Origin: Pedobacter riviphilus
GTDB taxonomy: Bacteria; Bacteroidota; Bacteroidia; Sphingobacteriales; Sphingobacteriaceae
Reading direction: 5' to 3'
Assembly: GCF_014692875.1 (NCBI RefSeq)
Contig: NZ_CP061171.1
Location: forward strand, 620,001 to 684,000
DNA length: 64,000 nucleotides
Shown here: in pieces, positions 44,729-53,658 of the stretch
Position numbering within the stretch: position 1 is the stretch's first letter
Layout: every line of letters starts with the position of its first letter
Notes under the pieces: generated by a model
Told to the model about the DNA's origin: nothing
What the model saw: the letters and a program-made list of their open reading frames with translations, nothing else
Database searches by the model: none
Position numbers and translations under genes: made by a program

Positions 44729-45067
44729 TTATTGCTCTTCAATGATCGACTGTCCTTTCGATTTATCTCCTGATGTCCACTGCCAGGTTTCATGAAGTCT
44801 AATTTTGCCATTGGCTAATTGCTCTGGTTTTGAATTGCAGATTCCGGTCATGAGCTCGCCTTGTTTGTTTATCTGGTGATAGCGCATTTCGATGTTCCCG
44901 TTTTCATCAACTAAGCCAATTAAATGGCCAGACATAATTTTTCCACCCTCATATTCTGCGGTTAGGATATTTCCTGTTTGTTTATATCTAAAAATGGTTT
45001 CATTTGATGTTTCACCATTTTCTGTATTATTTACGGGTTTAAAAAGCTTGTTGTTATAGTTTATCAT
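44729..45067 (-). CDS. Small conserved beta-barrel-like protein (often mis-named N-acetylglutamate synthase)
   Basis: A 112-residue protein of alternating beta strands (FRYKQTGNILTAEYEGGKI, GHLIGLVDENGNIEMRYHQ, LMTGICNS, GKIRLHETWQWTSGD). It resembles a widespread family of small cytoplasmic proteins in which the label N-acetylglutamate synthase has no visible support. No motif of catalysis is evident. Confidence 0.7.
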   Translation of the reverse strand: MINYNNKLFKPVNNTENGETSNETIFRYKQTGNILTAEYEGGKIMSGHLIGLVDENGNIEMRYHQINKQGELMTGICNSKPEQLANGKIRLHETWQWTSGDKSKGQSIIEEQ

Positions 45068-45169
45068 ATTTGATAAAACTAATCATCTCCTCTTGAATTA
45101 AAAAATCACCCGATTAGCTTCCGCAAATTTTAGATGTTTAATCGAGCAAACCAAAGCATTGTAACTAAG

Positions 45170-45529
45170 CTAACCCAAACTTTCTTCTCTTTTTACCAGC
45201 AGGTAACGCTCTTCATTTAAAAGTAAGTAACCATACTCATAGCAGAAAATGTATGTGTTTCCATTCTGGGTTTCGTAACTATAGGTGTGGTATTCAAAAT
45301 TAAAGCCTGCCGAAACCAGCTTTTTACTGGTAATCTTTGTTTTACCATTTGGATTAAGCGCAGCAAGGATAGCGCGATTCTTTTTGAGTATGTTATTTAC
45401 CTTTTTAATCACGAGATTATCATCAATCTTCAAACGATTGTTGTAATTGCTGCGACAAGAATCATCGCAGTATTTTTTATCGGCCCTTCCTTTGATCGGG
45501 GTTCCGCAATCTAAACATAAACGTTCCAT
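45170..45529 (-). CDS. Small zinc-ribbon protein, unknown function
   Basis: A 119-residue protein with an N-terminal zinc ribbon (CLDCGTPIKGRADKKYCDDSC: split CLDCG and YCDDSC), a basic middle (KKVNNILKKNRAI) and a C-terminal part with aromatic strands (GFNFEYHTYSYETQNGN, YIFCYEYGYLLL). The ribbon plus basic helix suggests nucleic-acid binding. It is conserved-looking, divergent from ssb across a 236-base gap with three phased direct repeats. Confidence 0.72.
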   Translation of the reverse strand: MERLCLDCGTPIKGRADKKYCDDSCRSNYNNRLKIDDNLVIKKVNNILKKNRAILAALNPNGKTKITSKKLVSAGFNFEYHTYSYETQNGNTYIFCYEYGYLLLNEERYLLVKREESLG

Positions 45530-45634
45530 AATAATTTCTTTTTTTATTATGGGATGATGCCCGAATTTATAAAATAAAATGGTGGAATAAAAAATAAAAC
45601 ATCATATTAAAGCTTTAAGGGCATGCTATCCGTG

Positions 45635-45664
45635 TATAAACGTTTATAAACGGCTATAAATGTT
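45635..45664 (+). promoter_or_regulatory. Three 10-bp phased direct repeats upstream of ssb
   Basis: TATAAACGTT, TATAAACGGC and TATAAATGTT follow each other without gaps, so each copy faces the same side of the helix. A fourth partial copy (TACAATCC) follows. They lie 102 bases before the ssb ATG in the gap to the divergent zinc-ribbon gene. Could be an iteron-like or operator array. Confidence 0.55.
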
Positions 45665-45765
45665 TACAATCCGACTAATTTTTGATGCCGTTTACAATTT
45701 TGTCCTGTCGGTTATCGAGGTGATAATTGTTCGTTAAACATTTAGAAACTTAAAATTTAAAGATC

Positions 45766-46113
45766 ATGGAAAGTGCAGTTAACAAAGTAGTATTGAGCGG
45801 ATTTGCAGGAGCAGATGCAGAAATTAAAAATTTTGGAAGTCAAAAATTAGCAAAGGTTAACCTGGCTATAAACGAAAACTATAGAAATTCATCAGGTGAG
45901 GAAGTAAAAAGAGTCCAGTGGTTTAATTTAAGTTTCTGGAATGCAAAAGCCGAGCTTGCCGAGGCTCAGGTTAAAAAGGGTACAAGCTTAACCGTTGAAG
46001 GTAGGTTACAGACCAATAGTTACGACGGCGCAGACGGGAAAAAGCGCTATGCAATCGAAATAGTTGTTAGCAATATAATTATCAAGGAAAGAGAAAAGAA
46101 AGAGGCCTTTTAG
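45766..46113 (+). CDS. ssb: Short single-stranded DNA-binding protein
   Basis: A 115-residue OB-fold SSB: NKVVLSGFAGADAEIKNFGS, AKVNLAINENYRNSSGEEV, VQWFNLSFWNAKAELAEAQV, KGTSLTVEGRLQTNSYDG, and YAIEIVVSNIIIKERE. It ends soon after the OB fold (KKEAF); the long flexible region and acidic tip DDDIPF of main housekeeping SSBs are absent, though the last Phe remains. It is probably a secondary SSB for stress or uptake rather than the main one. Confidence 0.9.
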   Translation: MESAVNKVVLSGFAGADAEIKNFGSQKLAKVNLAINENYRNSSGEEVKRVQWFNLSFWNAKAELAEAQVKKGTSLTVEGRLQTNSYDGADGKKRYAIEIVVSNIIIKEREKKEAF

Positions 46114-46168
46114 CTTATAGGGTAATCGCATCATATAGATGGTCAATTTATATGATGCGATTTAAAGA

Positions 46169-48247
46169 TTATAGTTTAATGGAGAGGCCTGTGTAAAAAT
46201 TAATTCCTGGTGCCGGGTTAAAATACCTTCCATTTGCGACGTTTAAGTCGTTGCCTAAACTATATTTCACGTTAAGTAGGTTGTTTGCCCCTACAAATAG
46301 ATCTAAATGGGTTTTATTGATTCTTAAATTTCTGATGCCTAATTTACTTTCAACCAAGTGATACCTTTTCGCAAAAACGGTATTGATATCGTTTAAAGGG
46401 ATTGAAGAAGTATAATTGTGTTGTATAAATAGATAAAATGTTTTCGGAAAGTTAAATTCTAAACTATTGACTAAAATACTTTCCGGAACTCCAGTAAGTT
46501 TGTTACCGCTGAAAGTACTAGTGCCGTTCGCGAAATTTTCAAATCTAAAATGGCTAAAAGTATAATTACTTCTCCATTGTAAACCTGTTAAAAAAGACTC
46601 ATTATTTTTGATCATCCAAAAGGCAGCTTCCAGTTCAATTCCCAGCTGTTTGGTTCCCCCGGCATTGATAAAATACTCGGCGTCGTTTTGATTTAACCTT
46701 CTAACAATAGCATCCTTCAAATGGTAACTGAATAGGTTTCCATTGGCGTAAAAACGATTGTTTTTGGTTTTATAACGCATGCCTAATTCGTAATTCCAGC
46801 CAAGTTCAGCCTGTAGGCCATTATTGATATTGTTATCCGACGATCTTACTTCTGCAATGGTTGGGGGCGAATAACCTTTACTAACTGAAGCCCTGGCCGA
46901 AAAATCAGAAGTGATGAGATAAGATACTGCTGCCTTTGGCATAAACTGGCCATCGAATTTTCTTTGTTTTGAGGCCATAACCACTGGGAAAAAACTCTCA
47001 TAATTGTATCTGTAGAAATTTAAACTCGAAGCAAGTTCGATCAGAAATTTACTGTTGATGTCGAAGTTTAATCTGAAGTAAGCAAAATCCTGACCAGCTT
47101 TTAGGCGGTCTGAAGCCTGCATTGTGGTCGCTTCACCACCATTATTATTAAAATTTTTAATCTGACTTTTGGTGGCAGAATGCTCTAATCCAATTTGAGC
47201 ATTAAATTTAAAATCTTCTTTTGCCTGGGCGTATTCTAAGAATGTTCTTAATCCAAGTGTACTTTCGTAGCGCTTTTCGTAATTGGTAATAAAGGGGTTC
47301 TTGAAATCGGTATAAGAGGTGAATAAAGCAATTACGTGTTTCAACCGCAGGCTGATCTGATAGGAATTCGATATCCCCCCGAAAATGGTTTTATTGTAAA
47401 TGGCGGCTTGTTGTGAAATGGCACCAGGTAATGTTGATGTTGCCGGACGGGCCAGTTTAGGGTTTTGATCTGATTGGGCAGCCGTTAACCCTCCTGGCGT
47501 TTCGTACTTTAAATCGCTATAAAAGGCAAAAGCCTTTAAACTGCCAGCACTGCTATAATTCCATTGCTGCAAAGTTTGAAAATATTTTCTATCCATTGCA
47601 CTGTTTTGTCGGTACTCATCACTTCTCTGATATCCTTCGCTAAAACTAAAGCTGTACTTTTTATATTGCTGTTTAATCGATGCCGTTTGATGGAAGAGAC
47701 CATAGGAACCGCCAGTAGCGGAAACATTAATTTCATTGCGGTTTATAGCGGGAGCGTTGATTAAAAGAGCACCTCCCGTATTTGCGCCAAAAATACTGGC
47801 TTCAGGACCCTTATAAATTTCCATCGTACCTACCGCAGAAACATCTAAAGCATTTAGGTAGGTATTTCCACCAGCATCCGTTAAGGGGAAATCGTCGAGG
47901 TAAATTTTAATATTCCGAATGCCAAAGGGAGACCGGAGCAAACTGCCACGGAGTGATAGGCGATAACTACCAGGCGAACGTTCTTCCATGCGTACACCAG
48001 GAACAGTATTTAGCATGCTCACTAATGAGCTGTTGGGCTGGTTTTTTATTAAACTACTATCTACCAGGTTAACAGCCGATACTGATCTTAGCAAGGTTTG
48101 ATGGTTATAATAACCTTTTACAGTAACTTCTTCGAGTCTCTTAGTCGAATCGGGTTTTATTGTTTGTGCTAAACCAGTAAAAGAAAGTAATGTTAAGAGT
48201 AGAGTAAGGTTCGGTTTCAATAGGATGATAATTGATGGTTTAACCAC
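46169..48247 (-). CDS. TonB-dependent receptor (siderophore/metal type)
   Basis: A 692-residue outer-membrane receptor. Signal peptide (LTLLLTLLSFTGLAQ), TonB-box-like EEVTVKGYY, plug domain (LVSMLNTVPGVRMEERSPGSYRLSLRG, IYLDDFPLTDAGGN, EIYKGPEASIFGANTGGALLI: each a short stretch within residues 60-165) and a 22-strand barrel to the C-terminus ending FYTGLSIKL. No carboxypeptidase-like domain, unlike the receptor at 5420. Size and plug resemble siderophore or metal-complex receptors (FecA/FepA-like), but the ligand is not clear and no partner genes are adjacent. Confidence 0.9.
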   Translation of the reverse strand: MVKPSIIILLKPNLTLLLTLLSFTGLAQTIKPDSTKRLEEVTVKGYYNHQTLLRSVSAVNLVDSSLIKNQPNSSLVSMLNTVPGVRMEERSPGSYRLSLRGSLLRSPFGIRNIKIYLDDFPLTDAGGNTYLNALDVSAVGTMEIYKGPEASIFGANTGGALLINAPAINRNEINVSATGGSYGLFHQTASIKQQYKKYSFSFSEGYQRSDEYRQNSAMDRKYFQTLQQWNYSSAGSLKAFAFYSDLKYETPGGLTAAQSDQNPKLARPATSTLPGAISQQAAIYNKTIFGGISNSYQISLRLKHVIALFTSYTDFKNPFITNYEKRYESTLGLRTFLEYAQAKEDFKFNAQIGLEHSATKSQIKNFNNNGGEATTMQASDRLKAGQDFAYFRLNFDINSKFLIELASSLNFYRYNYESFFPVVMASKQRKFDGQFMPKAAVSYLITSDFSARASVSKGYSPPTIAEVRSSDNNINNGLQAELGWNYELGMRYKTKNNRFYANGNLFSYHLKDAIVRRLNQNDAEYFINAGGTKQLGIELEAAFWMIKNNESFLTGLQWRSNYTFSHFRFENFANGTSTFSGNKLTGVPESILVNSLEFNFPKTFYLFIQHNYTSSIPLNDINTVFAKRYHLVESKLGIRNLRINKTHLDLFVGANNLLNVKYSLGNDLNVANGRYFNPAPGINFYTGLSIKL

Positions 48248-48853
48248 TGATTGGCAGATAAATTTAGCGCATATTCTGGTAAAGCGCGGTTATTTTACAA
48301 ACTATTATTGTATCGTCTCTTACTTTTTACGTTATGAAAGTGGTTGATAGGCAAAAGTAACAGCGGATATGCGTATGGCTGCAAAAAGTTTTTATTTTCT
48401 AGCCAGCTCGGTTGATAAAGAAAATTAGTTTTAAAAGATAAAATTAAAAGCGGAGAGAAATTTTTAGTGCGGCATAATTGCCATAGGATTAAAATAATAA
48501 AAGGAAAGTACCCTAGAGCACCTTCCTTGAGAGCGCATGTTATTTTCCCTGGCTCAATGCTATGATGATAACAGGGAAGTATTTTTATATAATTCCTTTA
48601 AAATTGAATTCTTGATTGATCTACAAAAATCCGGTCATCAAAAGATGGCGTGCTTCTGAGATTGTAAGAGTGGAGTAAAGGAATTTGATCATAATTTTTC
48701 CAGTATTAATTTGAAAACGATTAGTTAAAAACTAAGTTACGGCATTACACCTAATTTTTTAGTTAAATTTTGTTAAATCGTTTCGCAGCTCAAATCCGGG
48801 TTGTTTCGAACCTGTATTTAACATTGCTAAAAGAAACTGTTAAGTACACACAG
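48248..48853. other. Intergenic region with two hairpins
   Basis: No gene. It holds a hairpin AAGGAA/TTCCTT near 48500-48528 and TTCCCTG (48544-48550)/CAGGGAA (48571-48577), followed by GTATTTTT. They could be terminators of unknown transcripts. Confidence 0.4.
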
Positions 48854-49480
48854 TTAGTTAACTTTAATATTTTCAAAAGTAATCACTATGCCGTCCCCAT
48901 AACTTCTGGGATAAAACATTACAAATTCAATTGGTTTGATGACTTTTCTTTTTGCTGCTTTGAGTAATCTTTTATTCTTTATAGCTCGCAGGTAGGGTTG
49001 TCCAATGTTTGTGTATTCATCAAAGTCTTCATTCTTTTTATTTTTCTCCCACAGATTGCGTAACTCCAATATATTGTCATAATAACCAAATTTCAAGCTC
49101 GCCCCATAATTATATTGTTTCTTCTTAATAATACCTGTTTCGATACTAATACTATCCCACTCAAGAACGAATTTAGCAGAGTCTGGAAGCTTTGAAAACA
49201 GAAATCTATTCTTGTCGATCTTTTCTGGATAAGATTTGTTCATGCCATCAAGTATGTAAAATTTTATCTCATTTGGTATTTGAACTTCTTTTTGATTATT
49301 TTCAAGCGTAACTGAAAAATAAGGAGGTTGACTATTGAAAACTTTTTCAAGACTGTCTATTAATTTTCTATTATAATTAATTTCGTTTATGAAACCAGTT
49401 ATAGACAGGGAATCTACTTGTTGTGCATAGCTACTGAGGTAAGAAAAAAAAATAATAAGAATGAATAGATTTTTTTTCAT
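48854..49480 (-). CDS. Secreted protein, unknown function
   Basis: A 208-residue protein with signal peptide (LFILIIFFSYLSSYAQ). The body is rich in Lys, Asn, Ile and Tyr, with FINEINYNRKLIDSLEKVF near 30 and VEWDS-like and YGASLKFGYYDN segments. The C-terminal FVMFYPRSYGDGIVITFENIKVN looks beta-stranded. No family recognised. It is the first of a run of AT-rich minus-strand accessory genes. Confidence 0.62.
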   Translation of the reverse strand: MKKNLFILIIFFSYLSSYAQQVDSLSITGFINEINYNRKLIDSLEKVFNSQPPYFSVTLENNQKEVQIPNEIKFYILDGMNKSYPEKIDKNRFLFSKLPDSAKFVLEWDSISIETGIIKKKQYNYGASLKFGYYDNILELRNLWEKNKKNEDFDEYTNIGQPYLRAIKNKRLLKAAKRKVIKPIEFVMFYPRSYGDGIVITFENIKVN

Positions 49481-49804
49481 TTCTTAAGTTTAGGATTATA
49501 TTTTTATGATGTCAATTCTCTTTTCAATACATAAGCTGTATGATTACAAAAAATCAGGTATGTGGTTCGCTAGGTGTGTGCCTAGTATGGCACTTAATGT
49601 TCCGAGGATTTGCGTTCCGGTAGGAAATTGAAGCATAGTGCCTATATTACTAGAGTTCAATTGAAAAACTATTGTTTAATTTTGCACTTCAGCCTGGCTT
49701 TGCCAAACCTGTATTGGTTCGCTGTTTTCTCATTTTTCGTATAATTATATAATCTATACATAATTATACTCGTCAGTAAAAATAAAATATTTTTAAACGG
49801 TATT
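49481..49804. other. Intergenic region of the accessory stretch
   Basis: Contains TAATTTTG at 49677, a good TAnnTTTG match on the plus strand, followed by GCCTGGCTTTGCCAAACCTG (a GGCTTTGCC hairpin). No gene follows. The GC-richer junction text looks foreign to its AT-rich surroundings. Confidence 0.35.
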
Positions 49805-49919
49805 TTACTCATTGGCTACATGAGTAACAGCCAGTACAGCTCCAAAAGGGTCTTCCAGCATAGCATACATGTAATTGCCGTTATTGTCAAAGGTTTCTTT
49901 GATTACCTTGTATGTTCTA
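49805..49919 (-). pseudogene. C-terminal remnant of a VOC (glyoxalase-type) protein gene
   Basis: Directly after the dinB stop, one frame reads RTYKVIKETFDNNGNYMYAM, then LEDPFGAVLAVTHVANE and a TAA. The pattern 'M-EDPFGAVLAV' is the usual end of VOC-family proteins, with the metal-ligand-containing last strand. There is no start codon and no N-terminal part, so it is a fragment of about 37 codons. Confidence 0.6.
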
Positions 49920-49921
49920 TT

Positions 49922-50416
49922 TTATTGGCTGATTACATTCCAAAAATTATAATCCATCATAGGTGCTTTTGTAACACCTATATTATGCCCAATGCTTACA
50001 ATTTGTCCACGATGGTAGGTTGTATGAATTATTAAATGTTGCAAGTATTCGTACTTTGGAAAATTTGATGAAAACCATTCCGATTCTATTAAATAGGTCT
50101 CACTCATAGCTTCGTTGTTCTCCTTTACATATGTTGCCAAAATTTTAGCTTCACTTACTAAATTTGCCATTTCAGTTTTAAGATTCACTTCATTAGCAAT
50201 GTAATCAAAAGTAGGTGTTGTCGTTTCACGAATCATTGATGACCAATACAATTGGGTGTCGCTAATATGTTTAAGTGTTTTTGCTATGCTATTAAAACTG
50301 GATGGACATTCTTTTTGCAATAATTCTTCGGGGTAATTTTGTAGCCAGGCTACTAACTGTTCTGTTACCCAAACATTATAATCAACGCTGTTTGTAATTG
50401 TTGTTTTTAAACTCAT
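49922..50416 (-). CDS. DinB-family protein
   Basis: A 164-residue four-helix protein of the DinB/YfiT superfamily: YNVWVTEQLVAWLQNYP, IAKTLKHISDTQLYWSSMI (metal His), and EYLQHLIIHTTYHRGQIVSIGHNIG with the two further metal-site His of the family. Members include thiol-dependent metal enzymes; the substrate here is unknown. A VOC remnant follows immediately, and AT-rich accessory genes flank it. Confidence 0.88.
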   Translation of the reverse strand: MSLKTTITNSVDYNVWVTEQLVAWLQNYPEELLQKECPSSFNSIAKTLKHISDTQLYWSSMIRETTTPTFDYIANEVNLKTEMANLVSEAKILATYVKENNEAMSETYLIESEWFSSNFPKYEYLQHLIIHTTYHRGQIVSIGHNIGVTKAPMMDYNFWNVISQ

Positions 50417-50456
50417 TATATTTATTTTTAATAGGATTTCTTCCTGTCAACTTCGG

Positions 50457-50651
50457 TTAGGATAAATTTATTAAAAAACTGGAAAGATTTATGCGAATCT
50501 CAGCCTTGTTCACGAAGTTTTCAAAGAGGTGATGGATTGAACCGTAACCGTCCTGCCAAACAACTGAAAGCGGTTTAGTGAATTTTAAATCGCTGCCTCT
50601 ACCCAAACCAATTTCAATAAGTCCTTTCCCGTTTGTCAATTCAAAGTTCAT
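50457..50651 (-). CDS. Small hypothetical protein or gene fragment
   Basis: A 64-residue frame from an ATG: MNFELTNGKGLIEIGLGRG, then SDLKFTKPLSVVWQDGYGSI, then a helix-like HHLFENFVNKAEIRINLSS. It reads like real protein, but the family is not recognised and it may be the start of a larger lost gene. Upstream is a GC-richer junction (GACGGACAATCCACGAAT) unlike its surroundings. Confidence 0.4.
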   Translation of the reverse strand: MNFELTNGKGLIEIGLGRGSDLKFTKPLSVVWQDGYGSIHHLFENFVNKAEIRINLSSFLINLS

Positions 50652-50697
50652 TGCTACTGCTTTTTTATTCGTGGATTGTCCGTCACGCTTGCTGCTG

Positions 50698-51300
50698 TTA
50701 GCAGAGGTTGTTTTTTATCGCAAACTCCCTACCTATGCAATTTTCCGCAAAATAATTCTCTATTTTAATCGCTGAATTTATATCAATATTAAAATTGTCA
50801 AATCTCGTTGTTTTTGCTGTATTATCAACAAGGATTATTTTGTTTGTCATTATTTCCAATGATTTTATGTCTTTAACATTTATTTTGCCTTTAAATCCAG
50901 TAATTGATAAAAAATTTTCTTGAAGTTCAATTTTGCCCTTAGGTAAATCAAGTAGTCCATTAATAAAAAGTAACAACCCTACAATTAGCAAAATAAGCTC
51001 TAAATTAAATATCTCTGGCTTCCATAACCAAAGTATGATAGCTAACGAAAAAAGAATAAATCCTAAAATTATTGATGTCATTTTCGAATAATCATCATTA
51101 ATCGTAGGAATTAGAATATATTGAGCTTTACCTTTTCTGTACTGAATTTTCGAATAAATATTCCACGTCCAATATGCTGTCCAGAGACCTAAAAATATAT
51201 AAGAAAGAATTGGATAGTCAATAATAGAAAAACTCAGGTACAATAGTCCAAAAGTGATTACGTCAATAATAGTTCTTAAGTCATCTTTAAGCTCTCTCAT
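50698..51300 (-). CDS. Membrane protein with PH-like C-terminal part
   Basis: A 200-residue protein with four membrane helices in two pairs (ITFGLLYLSFSIIDYPILSY, IFLGLWTAYWTWNIY; SIILGFILFSLAIILWLW, LILLIVGLLLFINGLL) and a C-terminal domain (KIELQENFLSITGFKGKINVK, SLEIMTNKIILVDNTAK) that looks like the bPH/YdbS-type domains of small membrane proteins. Unknown function. AT-rich, in the accessory stretch. Confidence 0.65.
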   Translation of the reverse strand: MRELKDDLRTIIDVITFGLLYLSFSIIDYPILSYIFLGLWTAYWTWNIYSKIQYRKGKAQYILIPTINDDYSKMTSIILGFILFSLAIILWLWKPEIFNLELILLIVGLLLFINGLLDLPKGKIELQENFLSITGFKGKINVKDIKSLEIMTNKIILVDNTAKTTRFDNFNIDINSAIKIENYFAENCIGREFAIKNNLC

Positions 51301-51534
51301 AACAATATCTGTTAACTAATGAATAGCCGAAACAATTACAATTCGGTCTACTTTCGTTTATTTTTTTAATTGTTTTATTAACAATGGTTTATTAAGATAT
51401 CCAAAGCTCGGCTTCCAGTAATTTCTATTTCGCAAAACATTAAATATTGGCAAATGCTAAATCAGTTTTTAAGTAGGTACTTTATTTAAAAATATATTTT
51501 TTGATCGGTATTGGAAAATTTTACTTATCGTAGC

Positions 51535-52107
51535 TTATTTAACCAGATTTTCCTGTAATTTTTTCTCGATGTCTTTAGCATTTAATATCAGCGCAGAGAA
51601 CTGAGGATCTGATTTTATCAGTAAGAATTTTCCGTTAGGAAGGATAATTGCGGAGGTTCCACAAGAAGTAACTTCTTTAAATAGTAATTTTCTAAGAAAG
51701 CCCGAATCGGTTTCTATTTCTAAACCTTTTGATTTAATTGGACTGAAACTTTTTCCCTCCTCACGATATTGGTAAATGGCAACTTTCGGCCTGGCCTCGG
51801 CTTTTTCGAGAATGTTTTTTTGAAAGGCCCATCTTACATTGTTCAAGAATTCTGCGTTCTGATAGCTCAGGTCTTTCCAACAGTCGTCTTTATTGAAATC
51901 ATATTTGATGATAATGGTGTCTTTTATAGCAAGCCTTTCGTTCTGCTTTAAAAAAAGATGCAGGGAATCTACTTGCGACTCGGTTAATGTCCCCGCCTGA
52001 TAACGTTTGTTTTCATCCACATATAATTTGGGAGAACAGGCATATATAAAGATGGAAAGAAAGAGAAAGAAAGATAATTGAAGTTTGGCTTTAGGGTTAC
52101 TTTTCAT
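51535..52107 (-). CDS. Lipoprotein, unknown function
   Basis: A 190-residue protein with lipoprotein signal (SFFLFLSIFIYAC, Cys24) followed by SPKLYVDENKRY. The body has YDFNKDDCWKDLSYQN and a second Cys region (KEVTSCGTSAIILPNGKF) that ends in a beta hairpin. No family recognised. It ends the accessory stretch. Confidence 0.65.
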   Translation of the reverse strand: MKSNPKAKLQLSFFLFLSIFIYACSPKLYVDENKRYQAGTLTESQVDSLHLFLKQNERLAIKDTIIIKYDFNKDDCWKDLSYQNAEFLNNVRWAFQKNILEKAEARPKVAIYQYREEGKSFSPIKSKGLEIETDSGFLRKLLFKEVTSCGTSAIILPNGKFLLIKSDPQFSALILNAKDIEKKLQENLVK

Positions 52108-52223
52108 TTGTGTGAGCGTTAATGTCGAATTTCCCGATCAATTTAGATTTACTGACCCAGAAAGTTCTTGAAAATAAATTTATAACTAAAATTTTATTAG
52201 ACAATATTTTTGAATAGAAATTT

Positions 52224-52266
52224 CGTCATTGCTGAGAAGGCTTTTCAGCCGACGAAGCAATGACGA
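52224..52266. repeat. Interspersed inverted-repeat element, family 3 copy 2
   Basis: CGTCATTGCT (52224-52233) and AGCAATGACG (52257-52266) are perfect inverse ends around GAGAAGGCTTTTCAGC. The right end and following GATATCT match the copy at 42267. Confidence 0.7.
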
Positions 52267-52302
52267 TATCTTAAAGCCAATCAGTTGCAATGGAGCTGCC
52301 AC

Positions 52303-53655
52303 TCAACCATTTAAAACCTTAGCTTTTTCCGCATCAAACTCTTCCTGCGATAAGATTCCGGCATCGAGTAACTCTTTTAAATCTAATAATGCCTGTTTTT
52401 TCGCAGCCATATCATTTTTCGGAGTTTCAGCAGTATTTTTTGTTGATAGGGTACTTGTTTCTTGTGCATTTTGCTTAGCTGGAAGGCCATATTTCAACAA
52501 GAGTTCTGTAATTTCATTAAAACCCTTAATATTCGAATAATCTATTGCTTTCTGTTCCTTTACATTTACAATGGTAGGGTCGGCCGATTTTTCGAGTAAA
52601 AATTTTACCGCATCTTTTTTACCATTAGCAGCCGAGTAATGTAAAGCAGTGTTCCCGCTTTCATCCTGAATATTAATATTTGCACCTTTTTCGATTAATA
52701 GCTTTAACATACTTAAATGGCCACTTTTGGCTGCTACATGCAGCATGCTTTCGCCTCCGTAGTTGTAATTGTTATCGAAAGAGAAGCTGGCCGAAATGGA
52801 AATGTTATTGGCAGTTTCTACCCATTCTAAGTACGAATACATGGAATCGTCGTTACCCGAAAGCGGTTTAGCATAGTTTACATCTATACCATTGGTTAAA
52901 AATAAATCAACAATTTCTTTCTGGTTATTGGCACAGGCATACCAGATAGGCGACAGGCCATCTTTTGATGAAACGAATACATCTGCGCCCTTTTCCACCA
53001 ATACTTTGGTGAGCATCCTGTTGGCATCATAACAAGCAATTAGTAAGGCCGATTCTCCGGCATGATTAATATGGTTAATATTTCCACCTTTTTCGAGAAT
53101 AAGCTCAACCATTGGCGTGTTTTTAGATTTAACCGCAAAAATTAAGGGTGAATCGCCATGTTTATTAGTGGTGTTGATATTGGCGCCAAATTCCAATAAT
53201 TTTTGAACAATTTCTTTGTTCCTCCAGCTTGCAGCAATAAGCAAAGGCGTTTCTGCCTCGTTATTTTCGCCGTCAACTTCAAGACCTTGATCGAGTAGTT
53301 TTTCTAAAACTTCAATCTGTCCGCTTTGTGCAGTTAGGTGTAATAAGCTGTTGCCTTTAAAATCCTTAATGTCAACTCTTGCACCTTTATCTAAAAGAAA
53401 TAGTGCGGTTTGTTTCTGTTTTTGTAAGCAGGCAAAATAAAAAGGTGTTTCGCCGGCATGATCTTCGTAATCTAAAGCTGCCCCACGATCTATTAAAATC
53501 TGTACAAGGTCTAAATATCCACGATGGGCGGCATAATGGAGGGCTGTTCTGCCTTTTTCATCTGTATAACCTACCTCTACCTCTTGGTTGGCCAATAAAA
53601 GTTCGGCTATTTTGCGCTTGCCGCTTTCGCAGGCAATAATAAATGACATTGACAT
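52303..53655 (-). CDS. Ankyrin-repeat protein with C-terminal SHOCT-like segment
   Basis: A 450-residue protein with about eleven ankyrin repeats (for example KGRTALHYAAHRGYLDLVQIL, AGETPFYFACLQKQKQTALFL, HGDSPLIFAVKSKNTPMVELI, SGNTALHYSAANGKKDAVKFL: each a separate repeat), a longer insertion near residue 260-285 (SGNDDSMYSYLEWVETA), and a final KQALLDLKELLDAGILSQEEF, which is the SHOCT motif for oligomerisation. No signal peptide: cytoplasmic. Three bases separate it from a second ankyrin gene upstream, so they are one operon and probably work together. Confidence 0.9.
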   Translation of the reverse strand: MSMSFIIACESGKRKIAELLLANQEVEVGYTDEKGRTALHYAAHRGYLDLVQILIDRGAALDYEDHAGETPFYFACLQKQKQTALFLLDKGARVDIKDFKGNSLLHLTAQSGQIEVLEKLLDQGLEVDGENNEAETPLLIAASWRNKEIVQKLLEFGANINTTNKHGDSPLIFAVKSKNTPMVELILEKGGNINHINHAGESALLIACYDANRMLTKVLVEKGADVFVSSKDGLSPIWYACANNQKEIVDLFLTNGIDVNYAKPLSGNDDSMYSYLEWVETANNISISASFSFDNNYNYGGESMLHVAAKSGHLSMLKLLIEKGANINIQDESGNTALHYSAANGKKDAVKFLLEKSADPTIVNVKEQKAIDYSNIKGFNEITELLLKYGLPAKQNAQETSTLSTKNTAETPKNDMAAKKQALLDLKELLDAGILSQEEFDAEKAKVLNG

Positions 53656-53658
53656 ATT

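Noticed and set aside
48854..52107. Chromosomal integron with attC sites
   Set aside because: The junctions do not show clear GTTRRRY/RYYYAAC core sites and no integrase is in the window; kept only as a cassette-like accessory region.
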